A stretch of DNA of 64,000 nt from Sphingosinicella sp041621755 (GTDB taxonomy: Bacteria; Pseudomonadota; Alphaproteobacteria; Sphingomonadales; Sphingomonadaceae): positions 1 through 64,000 of the forward strand of contig JBFKAE010000001.1 in NCBI GenBank assembly GCA_041621755.1, written 5' to 3'. Positions within the stretch are counted from its first letter, which is position 1. Every line of letters starts with the position of its first letter. This document shows, one piece after another, positions 17,331 through 24,860 of the stretch. The notes beneath the pieces were generated by a model that saw only the letters and a program-made list of their open reading frames with translations, was not told the origin of the DNA and did not search any database. A program made the translations under genes and the position numbers.

Positions 17331-17710
17331 CAGCTCTTCGACCTAGCACCAATCATCAGCGAAATGGACAATCCTAATTGCTGTAGTTTTAAGCCTCTGG
17401 CGCCCCGGCCAACGCCAATACGAGGTGCTTACAAATCACAGCGCAGTGACGATCGCAGTGACGACCGCGACGATCAGGCCAAGCAGGGCGATAACGCCCT
17501 GGAAGGCCGGGTGGGCAATCACCGACAGCGCAGCGCGAAGTGCTTCCGAATCAAACATAAATCTGACCTCCAATCTGAAGCCCAGTTCATGCGGAAGGTC
17601 CGCCGACAACACCCGCCTATCAATGCCCAACGTTGATTGCCGCGCGCGCACTTATGTTTGACAATGTCTGTCTCGGTCTGACACGCGGGGAGTATTAGGG
17701 GGAAATTGAA
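17331..17710. other. Intergenic region holding a small antisense-strand gene
   Basis: About 380 bp between the DUF2493 and XRE genes. It holds the 40-codon minus-strand gene described separately and, at 17640-17710, the upstream region of the XRE gene with a TTTGACA and the repeated GTCTGTCTCGGTCTGAC, which could be its operator. The start of the accessory unit is probably here. Confidence 0.4.
17436..17558 (-). CDS. Small single-span membrane peptide (40 aa)
   Basis: Forty residues starting MFDSEALRAALSVIAHPAF, followed by one hydrophobic helix (GVIALLGLIVAVVTAIV) reaching the C-terminus. A strong ribosome site, GGAGG, stands 8 bases upstream of the ATG, which is unusual for a chance ORF. 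The size, single span and isolated position resemble type I toxin peptides or small phage-type membrane proteins, but no antitoxin RNA is shown. It is divergent from the XRE gene, which might regulate it. The upstream in-frame start at 17651 lacks such a ribosome site. Confidence 0.6.
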   Translation of the reverse strand: MFDSEALRAALSVIAHPAFQGVIALLGLIVAVVTAIVTAL

Positions 17711-18445
17711 ATGGCAGAACCACTCTCGCTTCGGGAAGCTATCAAGAAGGGTCGATCAAGTCTTGGCATTAAACAGGAAGCTTTGGCCGCGCAGGTCAGT
17801 TGTTCGCGATCTCTTATCGCGAGCTTCGAAGCTGGCACTCTGCCCAAAAAGGAAATGCTCAAGAAGATTGCCCTGGAATTCAAGGAAGCTGACCGAATTG
17901 TGCTTTTGGGAACGGCCGAGGCTCGAAAAATCCTGGACGGTGACGATGATGATCTGGCCGACTCTGCCGACGACGCTGCCGAAGATATGATCACGAACTT
18001 CATGAAATTGCGCCGATCGGGCGACGTCGACCTTTCGGGAACTTGGAATGCGATGTGGTTGACGACAGTCAATCAAGTGGAAAACAGAAACCGTGAGGTC
18101 ATCAACGTGCGCAGGCGATGGAATGGCACTTGGCAACTCTCCAACGAAGCGATTAGCGCCGACAACCCTGATGGCGGCTATCTATGGATCGCGCGGATGG
18201 AGCTTTTCGATAACAAGCACCTGCTCGGCTACTACTGCGCCCGCGAACGTGTCGTCCTTGCCAAGGGTACGCTCTGCCTTGAGCTACAACCCAACGGGCG
18301 CGAGATCGTCGGGGTCTGGGACGGGCTGAATTTCGATACCATGTGGGCGTCAGGGCTTGTCGCCCTGACGAGATCGACCGGCAACCATGACCCTGGAGTG
18401 GCTCTGGACAGGTTTATCAAAGCCCGACCGACGATGCCGTATTAG
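17711..18445 (+). CDS. XRE-type HTH regulator with C-terminal unknown domain
   Basis: 244 residues. The N-terminal helix-turn-helix is SLREAIKKGRSSLGIKQEAL, then AAQVSCSRSLIASFEAG, of Cro/CI (XRE) type. An acidic linker (DGDDDDLADSADD) at about 76-95 leads to a C-terminal domain of about 140 residues with many Trp and Tyr (DLSGTWNAMWLTTVNQ, GYLWIARMELFDNKHLLGYY, GREIVGVWDGLNFDTMW). That part looks like a small beta-rich sensing domain. It is followed after 12 bp by cutA and then by the radical SAM gene, so it is probably the regulator of this three-gene unit. Confidence 0.75.
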   Translation: MAEPLSLREAIKKGRSSLGIKQEALAAQVSCSRSLIASFEAGTLPKKEMLKKIALEFKEADRIVLLGTAEARKILDGDDDDLADSADDAAEDMITNFMKLRRSGDVDLSGTWNAMWLTTVNQVENRNREVINVRRRWNGTWQLSNEAISADNPDGGYLWIARMELFDNKHLLGYYCARERVVLAKGTLCLELQPNGREIVGVWDGLNFDTMWASGLVALTRSTGNHDPGVALDRFIKARPTMPY

Positions 18446-18457
18446 TAGGAGGAAGTG

Positions 18458-18787
18458 ATGACGACCGACGCTGTGATGATCATGACAACCGTGAAGGATA
18501 AGGATGACGCCAAAGCGATGGCGTCACACCTGATCCAGGGTAGATTCGCCGCTTGCGTCCAGGAAGTGGCAATCAACAGCCACTTCAACTGGGAAGGCAA
18601 GACCAACAACGAGCCGGAAGTGCTTCTGCTAGTCAAAACCGCCACCGACCGTATCGATGCGACCATTGAAGCGATCAAGGCGAGACACAGCTACGACATT
18701 CCTGAGATCCTCGTGTCGCCAATCATCGGCGGGCTCGGCACCTACCTCCAGTGGGTGAAGGACGAGACGCGAGAGGAAGCCGTGTAG
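18458..18787 (+). CDS. cutA: CutA-like divalent cation tolerance protein
   Basis: About 109 residues with the CutA1 pattern: MIMTTVKDKDDAKAMASHLI, FAACVQEVAINSHFNWEGK, LLLVKTATDRIDATIEAIK and the C-terminal YDIPEILVSPIIGGLGTYLQW. CutA1 proteins are PII-like trimers; the historical link to copper tolerance is weak and the real function is uncertain. The AGGAGG at 18447-18452 sets the ATG at 18458 (an in-frame GTG lies at 18455). Its position between an XRE regulator and a radical SAM enzyme suggests a sensory or accessory role for that enzyme. Confidence 0.88.
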   Translation: MTTDAVMIMTTVKDKDDAKAMASHLIQGRFAACVQEVAINSHFNWEGKTNNEPEVLLLVKTATDRIDATIEAIKARHSYDIPEILVSPIIGGLGTYLQWVKDETREEAV

Positions 18788-18788
18788 A

Positions 18789-19937
18789 ATGGAACAGCAT
18801 GGAAGGTGCCACTGCCCGAAATGCCTGCGCATTCTCGACGGCCGCCTAATGATCGACGACCGTGTTTGGTTGGTGCGCCAGTGCCCAGAGCACGGGCTAA
18901 TCCGGACCATGCTGTTCGCAACTCCGGCCTATCTCGCTGATGCGATCGAATTATCGTGTCTGAACTCGTCAACTCGGCACACATGCCTTGTGGCCGAAGT
19001 GACTGAGCGCTGCGACGTGGGATGCGCGACGTGCTCCGCATCTTCCACGATGGTGGGCGAAGAACATCATGCGCCCGACCTTGTCGCCTCGATCCAGTCC
19101 CGCGCAGTCGCGGTCGGGGCCGACGTGGTCGCGCTAAGTGGTGGTGAACCCTTCATGCGCGACGATCTCTGGAACATCGTCGATGCACTTCATCGTACTA
19201 TCCCGAAGATCGTAATCATCACTAGCGGCAGGGATTTCGAAACAAACCCTGGGATCATGGCCGGGATTGCGGCGCGCTCAGAGTGGCTTGAGATCTATCT
19301 GCAGTTCGATTCGCTTCGCGACGAAGTATTGATGGCGTTGCGGACACCTGAAATGACCGCAGACCTCAGGCGGAGGCGACTCAGTCTCGCCATCGCTACT
19401 GGCGCCGCCATTACGGCCGTCTGCGTTATTCCACCGGACAGTGACGAGCAGACGGTGGGCGAACTCGCGGTATTCTGTCGCGACAGTGGCGCGGCCGGAA
19501 TCACCTTTCAGCCCATCCGCCGATTGGGGAGGCATCCTTCGTCCAGCTTCGTGGCTGGACCGATGTCGACCATCGACCACATACAAGAATGCGCGCTAAG
19601 GGCGCTCGGAGTCGAATCCCGACCACAGCCCTTTGCGCAGCAGCCTTTCGACATGAGCGTGGCGTTCGTGAGTGAGGCTGAATCCGAGCTGAGCGATCGC
19701 TTCTTCACTGCCGGACGCCAGATAGGCATTTTTCGGGTTGCGACATCCTCCTATTGGGACTTCACGAACTACTTCGCGCCCTTTGCCGACTCAGGCCGCT
19801 ACTACTTCCACTTCGCCATCGACCAGCCGCTGAATGCGCGGTACTTTGACGCCGTGCTATCGAACCAGACGTTGCATATCGATAATGGCGGACTTGACCT
19901 TGCCGCCAGAGCACTTGGCGGAATTCCTGCGACCTGA
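18789..19937 (+). CDS. Radical SAM protein, Tes/MJ0619-like
   Basis: 382 residues. The N-terminus has a metal-binding pattern CHCPKC and CPEHG (about residues 7-38), followed by the radical SAM cluster motif CDVGCATC (CxxxCxxC) and LSGGEPFMRDDL. The CPxC + CPxHG plus radical SAM layout is that of the MJ0619/tetraether-lipid-synthase-like group, known mainly from archaea, which joins or methylates unactivated carbons. The C-terminal third (SPASM-like position) has no obvious extra cluster. It begins one base after the cutA stop. Substrate unknown; the gene is accessory cargo of the ICE. Confidence 0.72.
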   Translation: MEQHGRCHCPKCLRILDGRLMIDDRVWLVRQCPEHGLIRTMLFATPAYLADAIELSCLNSSTRHTCLVAEVTERCDVGCATCSASSTMVGEEHHAPDLVASIQSRAVAVGADVVALSGGEPFMRDDLWNIVDALHRTIPKIVIITSGRDFETNPGIMAGIAARSEWLEIYLQFDSLRDEVLMALRTPEMTADLRRRRLSLAIATGAAITAVCVIPPDSDEQTVGELAVFCRDSGAAGITFQPIRRLGRHPSSSFVAGPMSTIDHIQECALRALGVESRPQPFAQQPFDMSVAFVSEAESELSDRFFTAGRQIGIFRVATSSYWDFTNYFAPFADSGRYYFHFAIDQPLNARYFDAVLSNQTLHIDNGGLDLAARALGGIPAT

Positions 19938-20216
19938 TTTCCGCGCCGATCGACGACACGAAGCTAGCATTTTGCAGTTCTACGTCGTGTGGAAATGGGG
20001 CTTCGAGCCCAACTCTTCCAGATCCGAAACACCCGCGCTCTCAAAGGCCAATCCGTTGGCCGCCTCAAAGCCTCCTTCAATCAACCCGTTAAGGGTCCGC
20101 TACGCGTGCCGCGTGCGGCCACTGCGGCTACGCCTCCGTGGTGATTGCGGCTTTGCGCCGCCTGTCCGGGGCCTGTCGAGCGGGGATGGTCCCTGCTCCG
20201 AGACAGGAGCTCGAAC

Positions 20217-20381
20217 ATGTCACTCACCATCGCACAGCGTCACGCCTGGAGCCTTGCCCGCACATTGATGGTCTGCGTCACCCTGTTCCACGCCGGTAAC
20301 GGCTATGCCGCCATTCCTACCTCAGAATTTGATGGCGAAGCCGACAGCGTGATCCACGAATATGACCCGTTCAATCCCTGA
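20217..20381 (+). CDS. Small exported protein (54 aa)
   Basis: Starts MSLTIAQRHAWSLARTLMV, with a basic N-terminus and hydrophobic stretch resembling a signal peptide, and a possible cleavage site after GNGYA. The mature part would be about 25 acidic residues ending EYDPFNP. AGGAG lies 8 bases before the ATG. About 280 bp of apparently non-coding, high-GC DNA separate it from the radical SAM gene. Function unknown; the next gene is a membrane protein. Confidence 0.5.
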   Translation: MSLTIAQRHAWSLARTLMVCVTLFHAGNGYAAIPTSEFDGEADSVIHEYDPFNP

Positions 20382-20525
20382 CCGCGTCCAATCGCGCAGC
20401 GCGCCATGGCCGGATGCCCATCGGGTATTCCGGCCAACGCCCATGTCTGCTATGGATTTCATGCACATTGCGCTGCGGTGGAGGTGGAGAGCGCGTCCCT
20501 TGCCCTTGGCTTCAAGGAGGACGCC

Positions 20526-20930
20526 ATGCTGATCGGCTTTGCCCTGATAATTGTCGCAGTATTCCTGTGCTGTGCGCTTCTATTCCGCCTTTCGATCTAC
20601 GCTCTGCCGCTGTTCGTGGCCATTCTCGCAGGTTCCGCCACCTACCGCAGTGACAACGGCATACTCGCTGCGCTCGCCGCCGCAGCCATTGCGGCGATCT
20701 TGCTGCTCGTGGCCGCCCAGTTCGCACTGGCGTTCGCCAAATCCGATCTGACGCGAGCAGCGATCGGCGTCGCCTTCGCCGCGCCCGCTGCCGTCGCGGG
20801 CTACCACGCCGTCCATGGCATCGCCGCGGCAACTATGCCGCCAAGCGCATGGCAGCTTGTCGTATCGCTGCTCGGCGCTGCAATTGTCGCTGCGGCATCA
20901 TGGGCACAGCTAAGCCGCGCTCGCCTGTAG
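20526..20930 (+). CDS. Hypothetical membrane protein, four predicted spans
   Basis: 134 residues, strongly hydrophobic: segments at about 3-22, 24-38, 43-66 and, after a loop, 75-125. No conserved polar motif. The start ATG at 20526 is set by AAGGAGG (20514-20520); a longer in-frame start at 20406 has no such site. Probably transcribed with the small exported protein before it. Possible roles in entry exclusion or envelope functions are guesses. Confidence 0.65.
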   Translation: MLIGFALIIVAVFLCCALLFRLSIYALPLFVAILAGSATYRSDNGILAALAAAAIAAILLLVAAQFALAFAKSDLTRAAIGVAFAAPAAVAGYHAVHGIAAATMPPSAWQLVVSLLGAAIVAAASWAQLSRARL

Positions 20931-21543
20931 CTTCGTCATTTTCCAAGCCCCCCCCGGCAGGTGCCGGGCGGGACTTGCACGGTCAGTTCAGCCGTCACGA
21001 GGCAGGCGTTGCGGATCAGGTGGCAGGCTCCGCCATCCTCGTTCCGGGCGTGGCGGGTCTGAGCGGTGTCCGGGTTCGAGCGCGACCGAGAATTCACGGC
21101 CTGTATGTGGCTGAGCCATGGTGCGCCGAATGCGTGGATCACGATCAGTCCCGGGCCGGTGTTTTGTCGCTGCGGAGGTCTGGAGTTGCGGTGACAACCT
21201 GCTTGCACACCGTGCGACGATACCTCCCTGTCAATAGTCCGGTCCAGGAATTCCGTGAGGTGCCATGGCTCTTGGTCAAGTGTGACCCGAGCCCGTTGCC
21301 GCCTCTTCGATGGCTTTGGTTGGCAGGGGATGGCTTCGCCGCTTGAACCCTTGCTGCAACGGCGTCTGCGTCGACTTTCTTCCCCTGGGCGTGCCGCCCA
21401 TTCCTCGCGGGGCAAGAAAGCCGTCTGGCCGCCGTCCTTCACTCCGTTTCGGCCCTTCGGGTGCAGCGGGCACAAGCCCCTGCCTTCAACCAGCCATCGA
21501 GGCCGCGATGGGCGCGGGTTCGACCAACTTGAAGGAACTCATC
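20931..21543. other. Long non-coding stretch before DUF736
   Basis: About 610 bp with no supported gene; a 179-codon minus-strand ORF here has poor composition. It starts with a hairpin (20945-20976, CCCGGCA-GG-TGCCGGG core) whose sequence is nearly the same as the terminator after DUF736, reading as a decayed copy. The last 130 bp resemble the GC-rich leaders found before other backbone genes. Could hold an unrecognised RNA. Confidence 0.35.
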
Positions 21544-21864
21544 ATGGCCAACATCGGAACTTTCACCAAGACCGGCAACGAATACAAGGGCGAGATCGTC
21601 ACCATGTCGGTGCAGCAGAAGAACGTCCGCATCGTCCCCGAAGCCAGCGACAACGAAAACGCACCGTCGCACCGGGTCTTCGTCGGCCGCGCGGAAATCG
21701 GCGCCGCCTGGACCAAGACCTCGAACGAAGGCCGCGACTACCTCTCGGTCAAGCTCGACGATCCCAGCTTCACCGCCCCGATCTTCGCCAACCTGTTCGA
21801 TGACGAAGACGGCAAGTCCTACAACCTGATCTGGTCGCGCGCTCGCCGCACCAATGGCGACTGA
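21544..21864 (+). CDS. DUF736 family protein, copy 1
   Basis: 106 residues beginning MANIGTFTKTGNEYKGEIVT, with DNENAPSHRVFVGRAEIGAAW and ANLFDDEDGKSYNLIWSR, the DUF736 signature. These small beta-rich proteins occur on ICEs and plasmids next to transfer genes; their function is unknown. GAAGGA stands about 9 bases upstream of the ATG. A second DUF736 gene lies at 26125 in the transfer region. A strong terminator follows. Confidence 0.88.
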   Translation: MANIGTFTKTGNEYKGEIVTMSVQQKNVRIVPEASDNENAPSHRVFVGRAEIGAAWTKTSNEGRDYLSVKLDDPSFTAPIFANLFDDEDGKSYNLIWSRARRTNGD

Positions 21865-21874
21865 CCGCCACGCC

Positions 21875-21906
21875 AGCCCCGCCCGGCACCTGCCGGGCGG
21901 GGCTTT
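21875..21906 (+). terminator. Intrinsic terminator-like hairpin after DUF736
   Basis: Perfect 14-bp stem, AGCCCCGCCCGGCA (21875-21888), loop CC, and its complement (21891-21904), followed by TT. It lies 10 bases after the DUF736 stop and 8 bases before the convergent stop of the XRE gene, so it could end transcription from both sides. The T-tract is short. Confidence 0.75.
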
Positions 21907-21913
21907 GGCCTGT

Positions 21914-22141
21914 TCAAGTCTCACTTCCGGCAGGCGGATCAGCCAGCAGGTCCGCCGGCTTCACCTCGAGCGCTTGGGCGGCTTCGTGCACGGACAGCAA
22001 AGTCGCGTTCTGCTCGCCGCGCTCGATCAGGCTGACGTAAGCACGATCGACGCCCATTCGCTCCGCCACCGCTTCCTGGCTGAGCCCTGCGGAAAGGCGG
22101 TAGTGGCGAACATTGGCGCCGAAAAGCTTGCGGATATCCAT
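21914..22141 (-). CDS. XRE-type HTH regulator, QseC-like
   Basis: 75 residues: nearly all of it is one helix-turn-helix, MDIRKLFGANVRHYRLSAGL, then QEAVAERMGVDRAYVSLIERG and ALEVKPADLLA. It is divergent from the DUF2285 gene at 22364 with a palindrome between them. The same layout, a small HTH protein divergent from a DUF2285 antiactivator, is QseC/QseM in the Mesorhizobium ICEMlSymR7A, where QseC sets the on/off state of the antiactivator. The orthology is inferred from context and domain type. Probably autoregulated, since the palindrome covers its likely -10 region. Confidence 0.78.
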   Translation of the reverse strand: MDIRKLFGANVRHYRLSAGLSQEAVAERMGVDRAYVSLIERGEQNATLLSVHEAAQALEVKPADLLADPPAGSET

Positions 22142-22177
22142 CCGTAGCTTAGAAACCGGTCGCGTATCTCCGTGCTA

Positions 22178-22191
22178 CGTATTATAATACG
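22178..22191. promoter_or_regulatory. Palindromic operator between the qseC-like and qseM-like genes
   Basis: CGTATTATAATACG is a perfect 14-bp palindrome, 37 bp upstream of the XRE start. It contains TATAAT/TATTAT, so it can be the -10 element in either direction. A half-site GCGTAT occurs again near 22162. The likely ligand is the XRE protein encoded next to it. Confidence 0.6.
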
Positions 22192-22363
22192 CGGCAAATT
22201 GGCTCATCTCGTCACGCTTCGTATCGGACTGTAGTTACTGCTTATACCCGAGCTGGTAGGTCGACCTCCCCTTTGGGGTATGAGCCAAGTTTTCACCGAA
22301 CCGGACCAACTTTCGTGCTAAGTGTAAAACGACGTGAAAAGAGTCGAAACGAAGGCTCGCCCC

Positions 22364-22630
22364 ATGACCACACCACCTACTGAGGACAATCCTCCTGCGG
22401 ACGAAAGCGTCACGGCGTATGATGAGCGCCATTTTGTCACGTATTTACGGGTACTTGATGCTGAAGCAGAGGGGGCCGACTGGCGCGAAATCGTAGCGAT
22501 CGTTTTCGGACTGGACCCTTCGGTCGATCCGGATCGTGCCAGGCGAGTGTACGAAAGTCATCTCAATCGGGCGCGATGGATGACCTCTCACGGCTATAGG
22601 GATTTGCTGGAGAAGTCCCGCAAAGCGTGA
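22364..22630 (+). CDS. DUF2285 protein, QseM-like antiactivator candidate
   Basis: 88 residues with the DUF2285 core: FVTYLRVLDAEAEGADWREI, then VDPDRARRVYESHLNRARWM and GYRDLLEKSRKA. A stand-alone DUF2285 protein of this size, divergent from a small HTH gene and upstream of the split activator gene, corresponds to QseM of ICEMlSymR7A, which binds and inhibits TraR and FseA. No TraR/LuxR or LuxI gene is in the window, so here its partner may be only the FseA-like protein. The ATG at 22364 gives the normal family length; an in-frame ATG lies 30 bases upstream. Confidence 0.78.
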   Translation: MTTPPTEDNPPADESVTAYDERHFVTYLRVLDAEAEGADWREIVAIVFGLDPSVDPDRARRVYESHLNRARWMTSHGYRDLLEKSRKA

Positions 22631-22785
22631 TCCCCTGGCAAATCAATGCGGAAATTTCCCTATTTGAATAGTCCGCTTACTTCGAGCCCTGGAATAGCAT
22701 CCCGCGAACTTGGCTACTTCCGAGTTATCTTTACTGAACAAAGACTTGATGTTCGGCTTGCTCGCCTGTGCTTTGCGAGGTCCAT

Positions 22786-23115
22786 ATGTCCGGTGGTTCG
22801 TCTTGGCGGTCACCTCCGACCGCGGATCAGTATCGACATCACGACTACGCGGATTTCGCGCAGGAGTTCCTGAATCGAAATCCGGACTACCGACGTGATC
22901 ATGCCGAGACCATGTCTCGCATAGCTCTGTCTCCCGAAACTACATGGCAAGAACAGGAGGGCCTCGCCCGGCGATGGGGCTTGAGCTTTCCCCTCGGATC
23001 CAATGGCAAATCCGCGCGAACGCCCAGCTCTGTGGTCGCCGGAGGCGGCACCCGACGTGGTGGTCATCGAAGCCGCGGACCTGGATCGGGCAATTCCGCT
23101 TCCGCCCGGCTCTGA
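22786..23115 (+). CDS. FseA-like activator, N-terminal half (DUF6499-type; frame 0)
   Basis: The first half has the DUF6499 pattern: SSWRSPPTADQYRHHDYADF, QEFLNRNPDYRRDH and ARRWGLSF. After about residue 68 (base 22990) the frame-0 translation turns into low-complexity sequence and stops at 23115, while the expected continuation (SDPMANPRERPALWSPEAAP) is in the +1 frame. In ICEMlSymR7A the corresponding genes msi172/msi171 are joined by a programmed +1 ribosomal frameshift to give FseA, the activator of the excisionase gene rdfS. Frame-0 product alone would be a 109-aa protein. Confidence 0.75.
   Translation: MSGGSSWRSPPTADQYRHHDYADFAQEFLNRNPDYRRDHAETMSRIALSPETTWQEQEGLARRWGLSFPLGSNGKSARTPSSVVAGGGTRRGGHRSRGPGSGNSASARL
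22984..22999 (+). promoter_or_regulatory. Putative programmed +1 ribosomal frameshift site
   Basis: Codons AGC TTT CCC CTC GGA in frame 0. If tRNA-Phe on UUU (22987-22989) slips one base to UUC (22988-22990), reading continues CCC TCG GAT CCA ATG, giving ...GLSF-PSDPMANPRERP.., which restores the domain continuity expected for DUF6499-DUF2285 proteins. UUU-to-UUC slippage is the mechanism reported for msi172/msi171 of ICEMlSymR7A. A sequencing error or a frame-breaking mutation is the alternative. Confidence 0.68.
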
Positions 23116-23560
23116 ACCGCTGGTCGAAGCCATTACCGACGAAGAGCATCACCTCGTCATCGCGCACGGCACCGCCCGGCTGCGCTTGTGCGTGCGCCAT
23201 GCGCCTCTTCTCCACGTTCCGGCATTCTCGATCCTGTGCGATCCGGTCTGCGCTTTGCGCCTCGCCGCAGCTGCCCGCCTTCAGCGGGTGACGCGCGGCG
23301 GCCGCGTTCCAGCCGGACTGGCCTCACTTCCGACCCGCTATCAACGCAATCGCTATACCCAGCTCCTGGAAATCCATGACGCGCTGGAGGCTGGCGCCTC
23401 CTCGCGCGATCTCGCCTTCGGCCTGATCTTTCGCGGCCATCGCCCGCTTGCTGGGGCGATATGGAAGGGATCGGGTGAACGGCGGCACGTGCTCCGGCTG
23501 ATCGCCAATGCCCGCCGCCTGATTGCGGTCGGATATCGCAAATTGCTCCTTCACCGCTGA
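23003..23560 (+). CDS. FseA-like activator, C-terminal half (DUF2285; +1 frame)
   Basis: 185 residues if begun at the ATG at 23003, but more likely made as a fusion with the preceding frame. It contains PALWSPEAAPDVVVIEAA, a central LRLCVRHAPLLHVPAFS region and the C-terminal DUF2285 domain: RYTQLLEIHDALEAGASSRD, then RRHVLRLIANARRLIAVGYR. The latter is the HTH-like part of excision activators and antiactivators. The rdfS-like gene starts 138 bp downstream and is the expected target. No good ribosome site precedes 23003, which supports production by frameshifting. Confidence 0.78.
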   Translation: MANPRERPALWSPEAAPDVVVIEAADLDRAIPLPPGSEPLVEAITDEEHHLVIAHGTARLRLCVRHAPLLHVPAFSILCDPVCALRLAAAARLQRVTRGGRVPAGLASLPTRYQRNRYTQLLEIHDALEAGASSRDLAFGLIFRGHRPLAGAIWKGSGERRHVLRLIANARRLIAVGYRKLLLHR

Positions 23561-23698
23561 CGCCGATCACCAAGCGGCAAGGGTGACAGAAACGCCGCCA
23601 CGCATTCTGTCACTCCTTCAGTTCGTTCTTGCCACGCCAAAGCTCGCGAACCCCAGCGACAGCCCGCTGCCGCTGCCATCTTTCGCCGGAGCCTTGCC

Positions 23699-23971
23699 AT
23701 GGATGCCAGACCGACCCCCGTAACCGCCCGCTTCTTGCGGACACCCGACGCTGCCGTGCATCTCGGCCTCTCCGCCCGCACCCTCGAAAAGCATCGCTGT
23801 TTCGGGACCGGGCCGGTCTACCGGAAACTCGGCGGTCGCATCGTCTACTCGGTTACGGACCTCGACGCTTGGGCCGAACAAGGCCTGCGCCGTTCGACCA
23901 GCGATCCGGGCAAGGGGATTGTCCACCCTGCCAAGCGGCTTGATGGCTATACCCCGCCGGTCCGGCGCTGA
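23699..23971 (+). CDS. RdfS-like excisionase (AlpA/MerR-type HTH)
   Basis: 90 residues with a winged-helix DNA-binding domain of the excisionase type: FLRTPDAAVHLGLSARTLEK, then GTGPVYRKLGGRIVYSVTDL and DAWAEQG. Recombination directionality factors of ICEs (RdfS in Mesorhizobium) have this size and fold and sit between the activator and the repA/traF/relaxase block, as here. It would turn the missing-from-window integrase toward excision. The basic tail (KRLDGYTPPVRR) is typical. 10 bp before repA. Confidence 0.8.
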   Translation: MDARPTPVTARFLRTPDAAVHLGLSARTLEKHRCFGTGPVYRKLGGRIVYSVTDLDAWAEQGLRRSTSDPGKGIVHPAKRLDGYTPPVRR

Positions 23972-23981
23972 AGGCTGTTCC

Positions 23982-24860
23982 ATGCGCCGCCTGCCCAACT
24001 TTCCTGCGCCCCTCACGCAGCTTGACCTGTTCGTCAGCGCCGGCGGCGACATCGCCGCCCGCGACGCACAGGATCTGATGGCCTGGCCGTTCTTCAGCTT
24101 GGCAAAAACGAAGCGGGTGCGGCCGATCGACTTCCGCATGGGCGAGGTCTCGATCCTGGTCGAGGCAACCGCCGAACACGGCATGGCGACCATCTGGGAC
24201 GCCGATGTGCTCATCTGGGTCGCGAGCCAGATCGTCGAGGCCCGCGACATGGGCCGCCCGACCTCGCGGCTGATCGCCGCGACCCCGCACGAGATCCTCG
24301 CCTTCACGCGCCGAGGCACCGGCAAGGCGAGTTATGAACGGTTGAAAGCTGGGCTGGACCGGCTTCAATCGACAACGATCGCGACCTCGATCCGCCAGCG
24401 CGATGCGCGGCGGCGACACCGCTTCTCCTGGATCAACGAATGGAAAGAGCGCCTCGACGGCTCGGGCCGCGCGCTCGGGATCGAGATGATCATCCCCGAC
24501 TGGTTCTACGAGGGCGTGATCGACCAGGCGCTCGTGCTGACCATCGATCCGGACTATTTCGCGCTGACTGGCGGGCTGGAGCGCTGGCTTTACCGCCTGG
24601 TGCGCAAGCACGGCGGCAAGCAGCGCGGGGGCTGGAGCTTCGACTTCCAGCACCTGCACCTGAAGTCCGGCGCACTCTCGCCGCCCAAACGCTTCGCGTT
24701 CGAGCTGCGCGATATCGTGCGGCGCCAGGCGCTGCCCGGATACCAACTCGCCATCGAACATGCGCTGGGCCGTGAGCGGCTAAACTTTGTTTCGATCCCT
24801 GCCGATCCGTTCGACGCGGCCATGCGGCGCGTCGGCCTGCGCCCTGTGGATATGTCGTGA
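23982..24860 (+). CDS. repA: Replication initiator protein A
   Basis: 292 residues, RepA family of ICEs and plasmids: TQLDLFVSAGGDIAARDAQD, LMAWPFFSLAKTKRVRPIDF, the winged-helix part VLIWVASQIVEARDMGRPTS, and GTGKASYERLKAGLDRLQST. It would open the iteron-bearing origin directly downstream and allow the excised ICE to replicate. The ATG at 23982 follows AAGG; a longer in-frame start at 23919 overlaps rdfS. A ParA gene usually follows in related elements but is absent here. Confidence 0.86.
   Translation: MRRLPNFPAPLTQLDLFVSAGGDIAARDAQDLMAWPFFSLAKTKRVRPIDFRMGEVSILVEATAEHGMATIWDADVLIWVASQIVEARDMGRPTSRLIAATPHEILAFTRRGTGKASYERLKAGLDRLQSTTIATSIRQRDARRRHRFSWINEWKERLDGSGRALGIEMIIPDWFYEGVIDQALVLTIDPDYFALTGGLERWLYRLVRKHGGKQRGGWSFDFQHLHLKSGALSPPKRFAFELRDIVRRQALPGYQLAIEHALGRERLNFVSIPADPFDAAMRRVGLRPVDMS

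Noticed and set aside
20936..21475. 179-codon minus-strand ORF in the gene-free stretch before DUF736
   Set aside because: No ribosome site, Arg/Gly/Pro-biased composition and no recognisable domain; the DNA looks like a structured leader.
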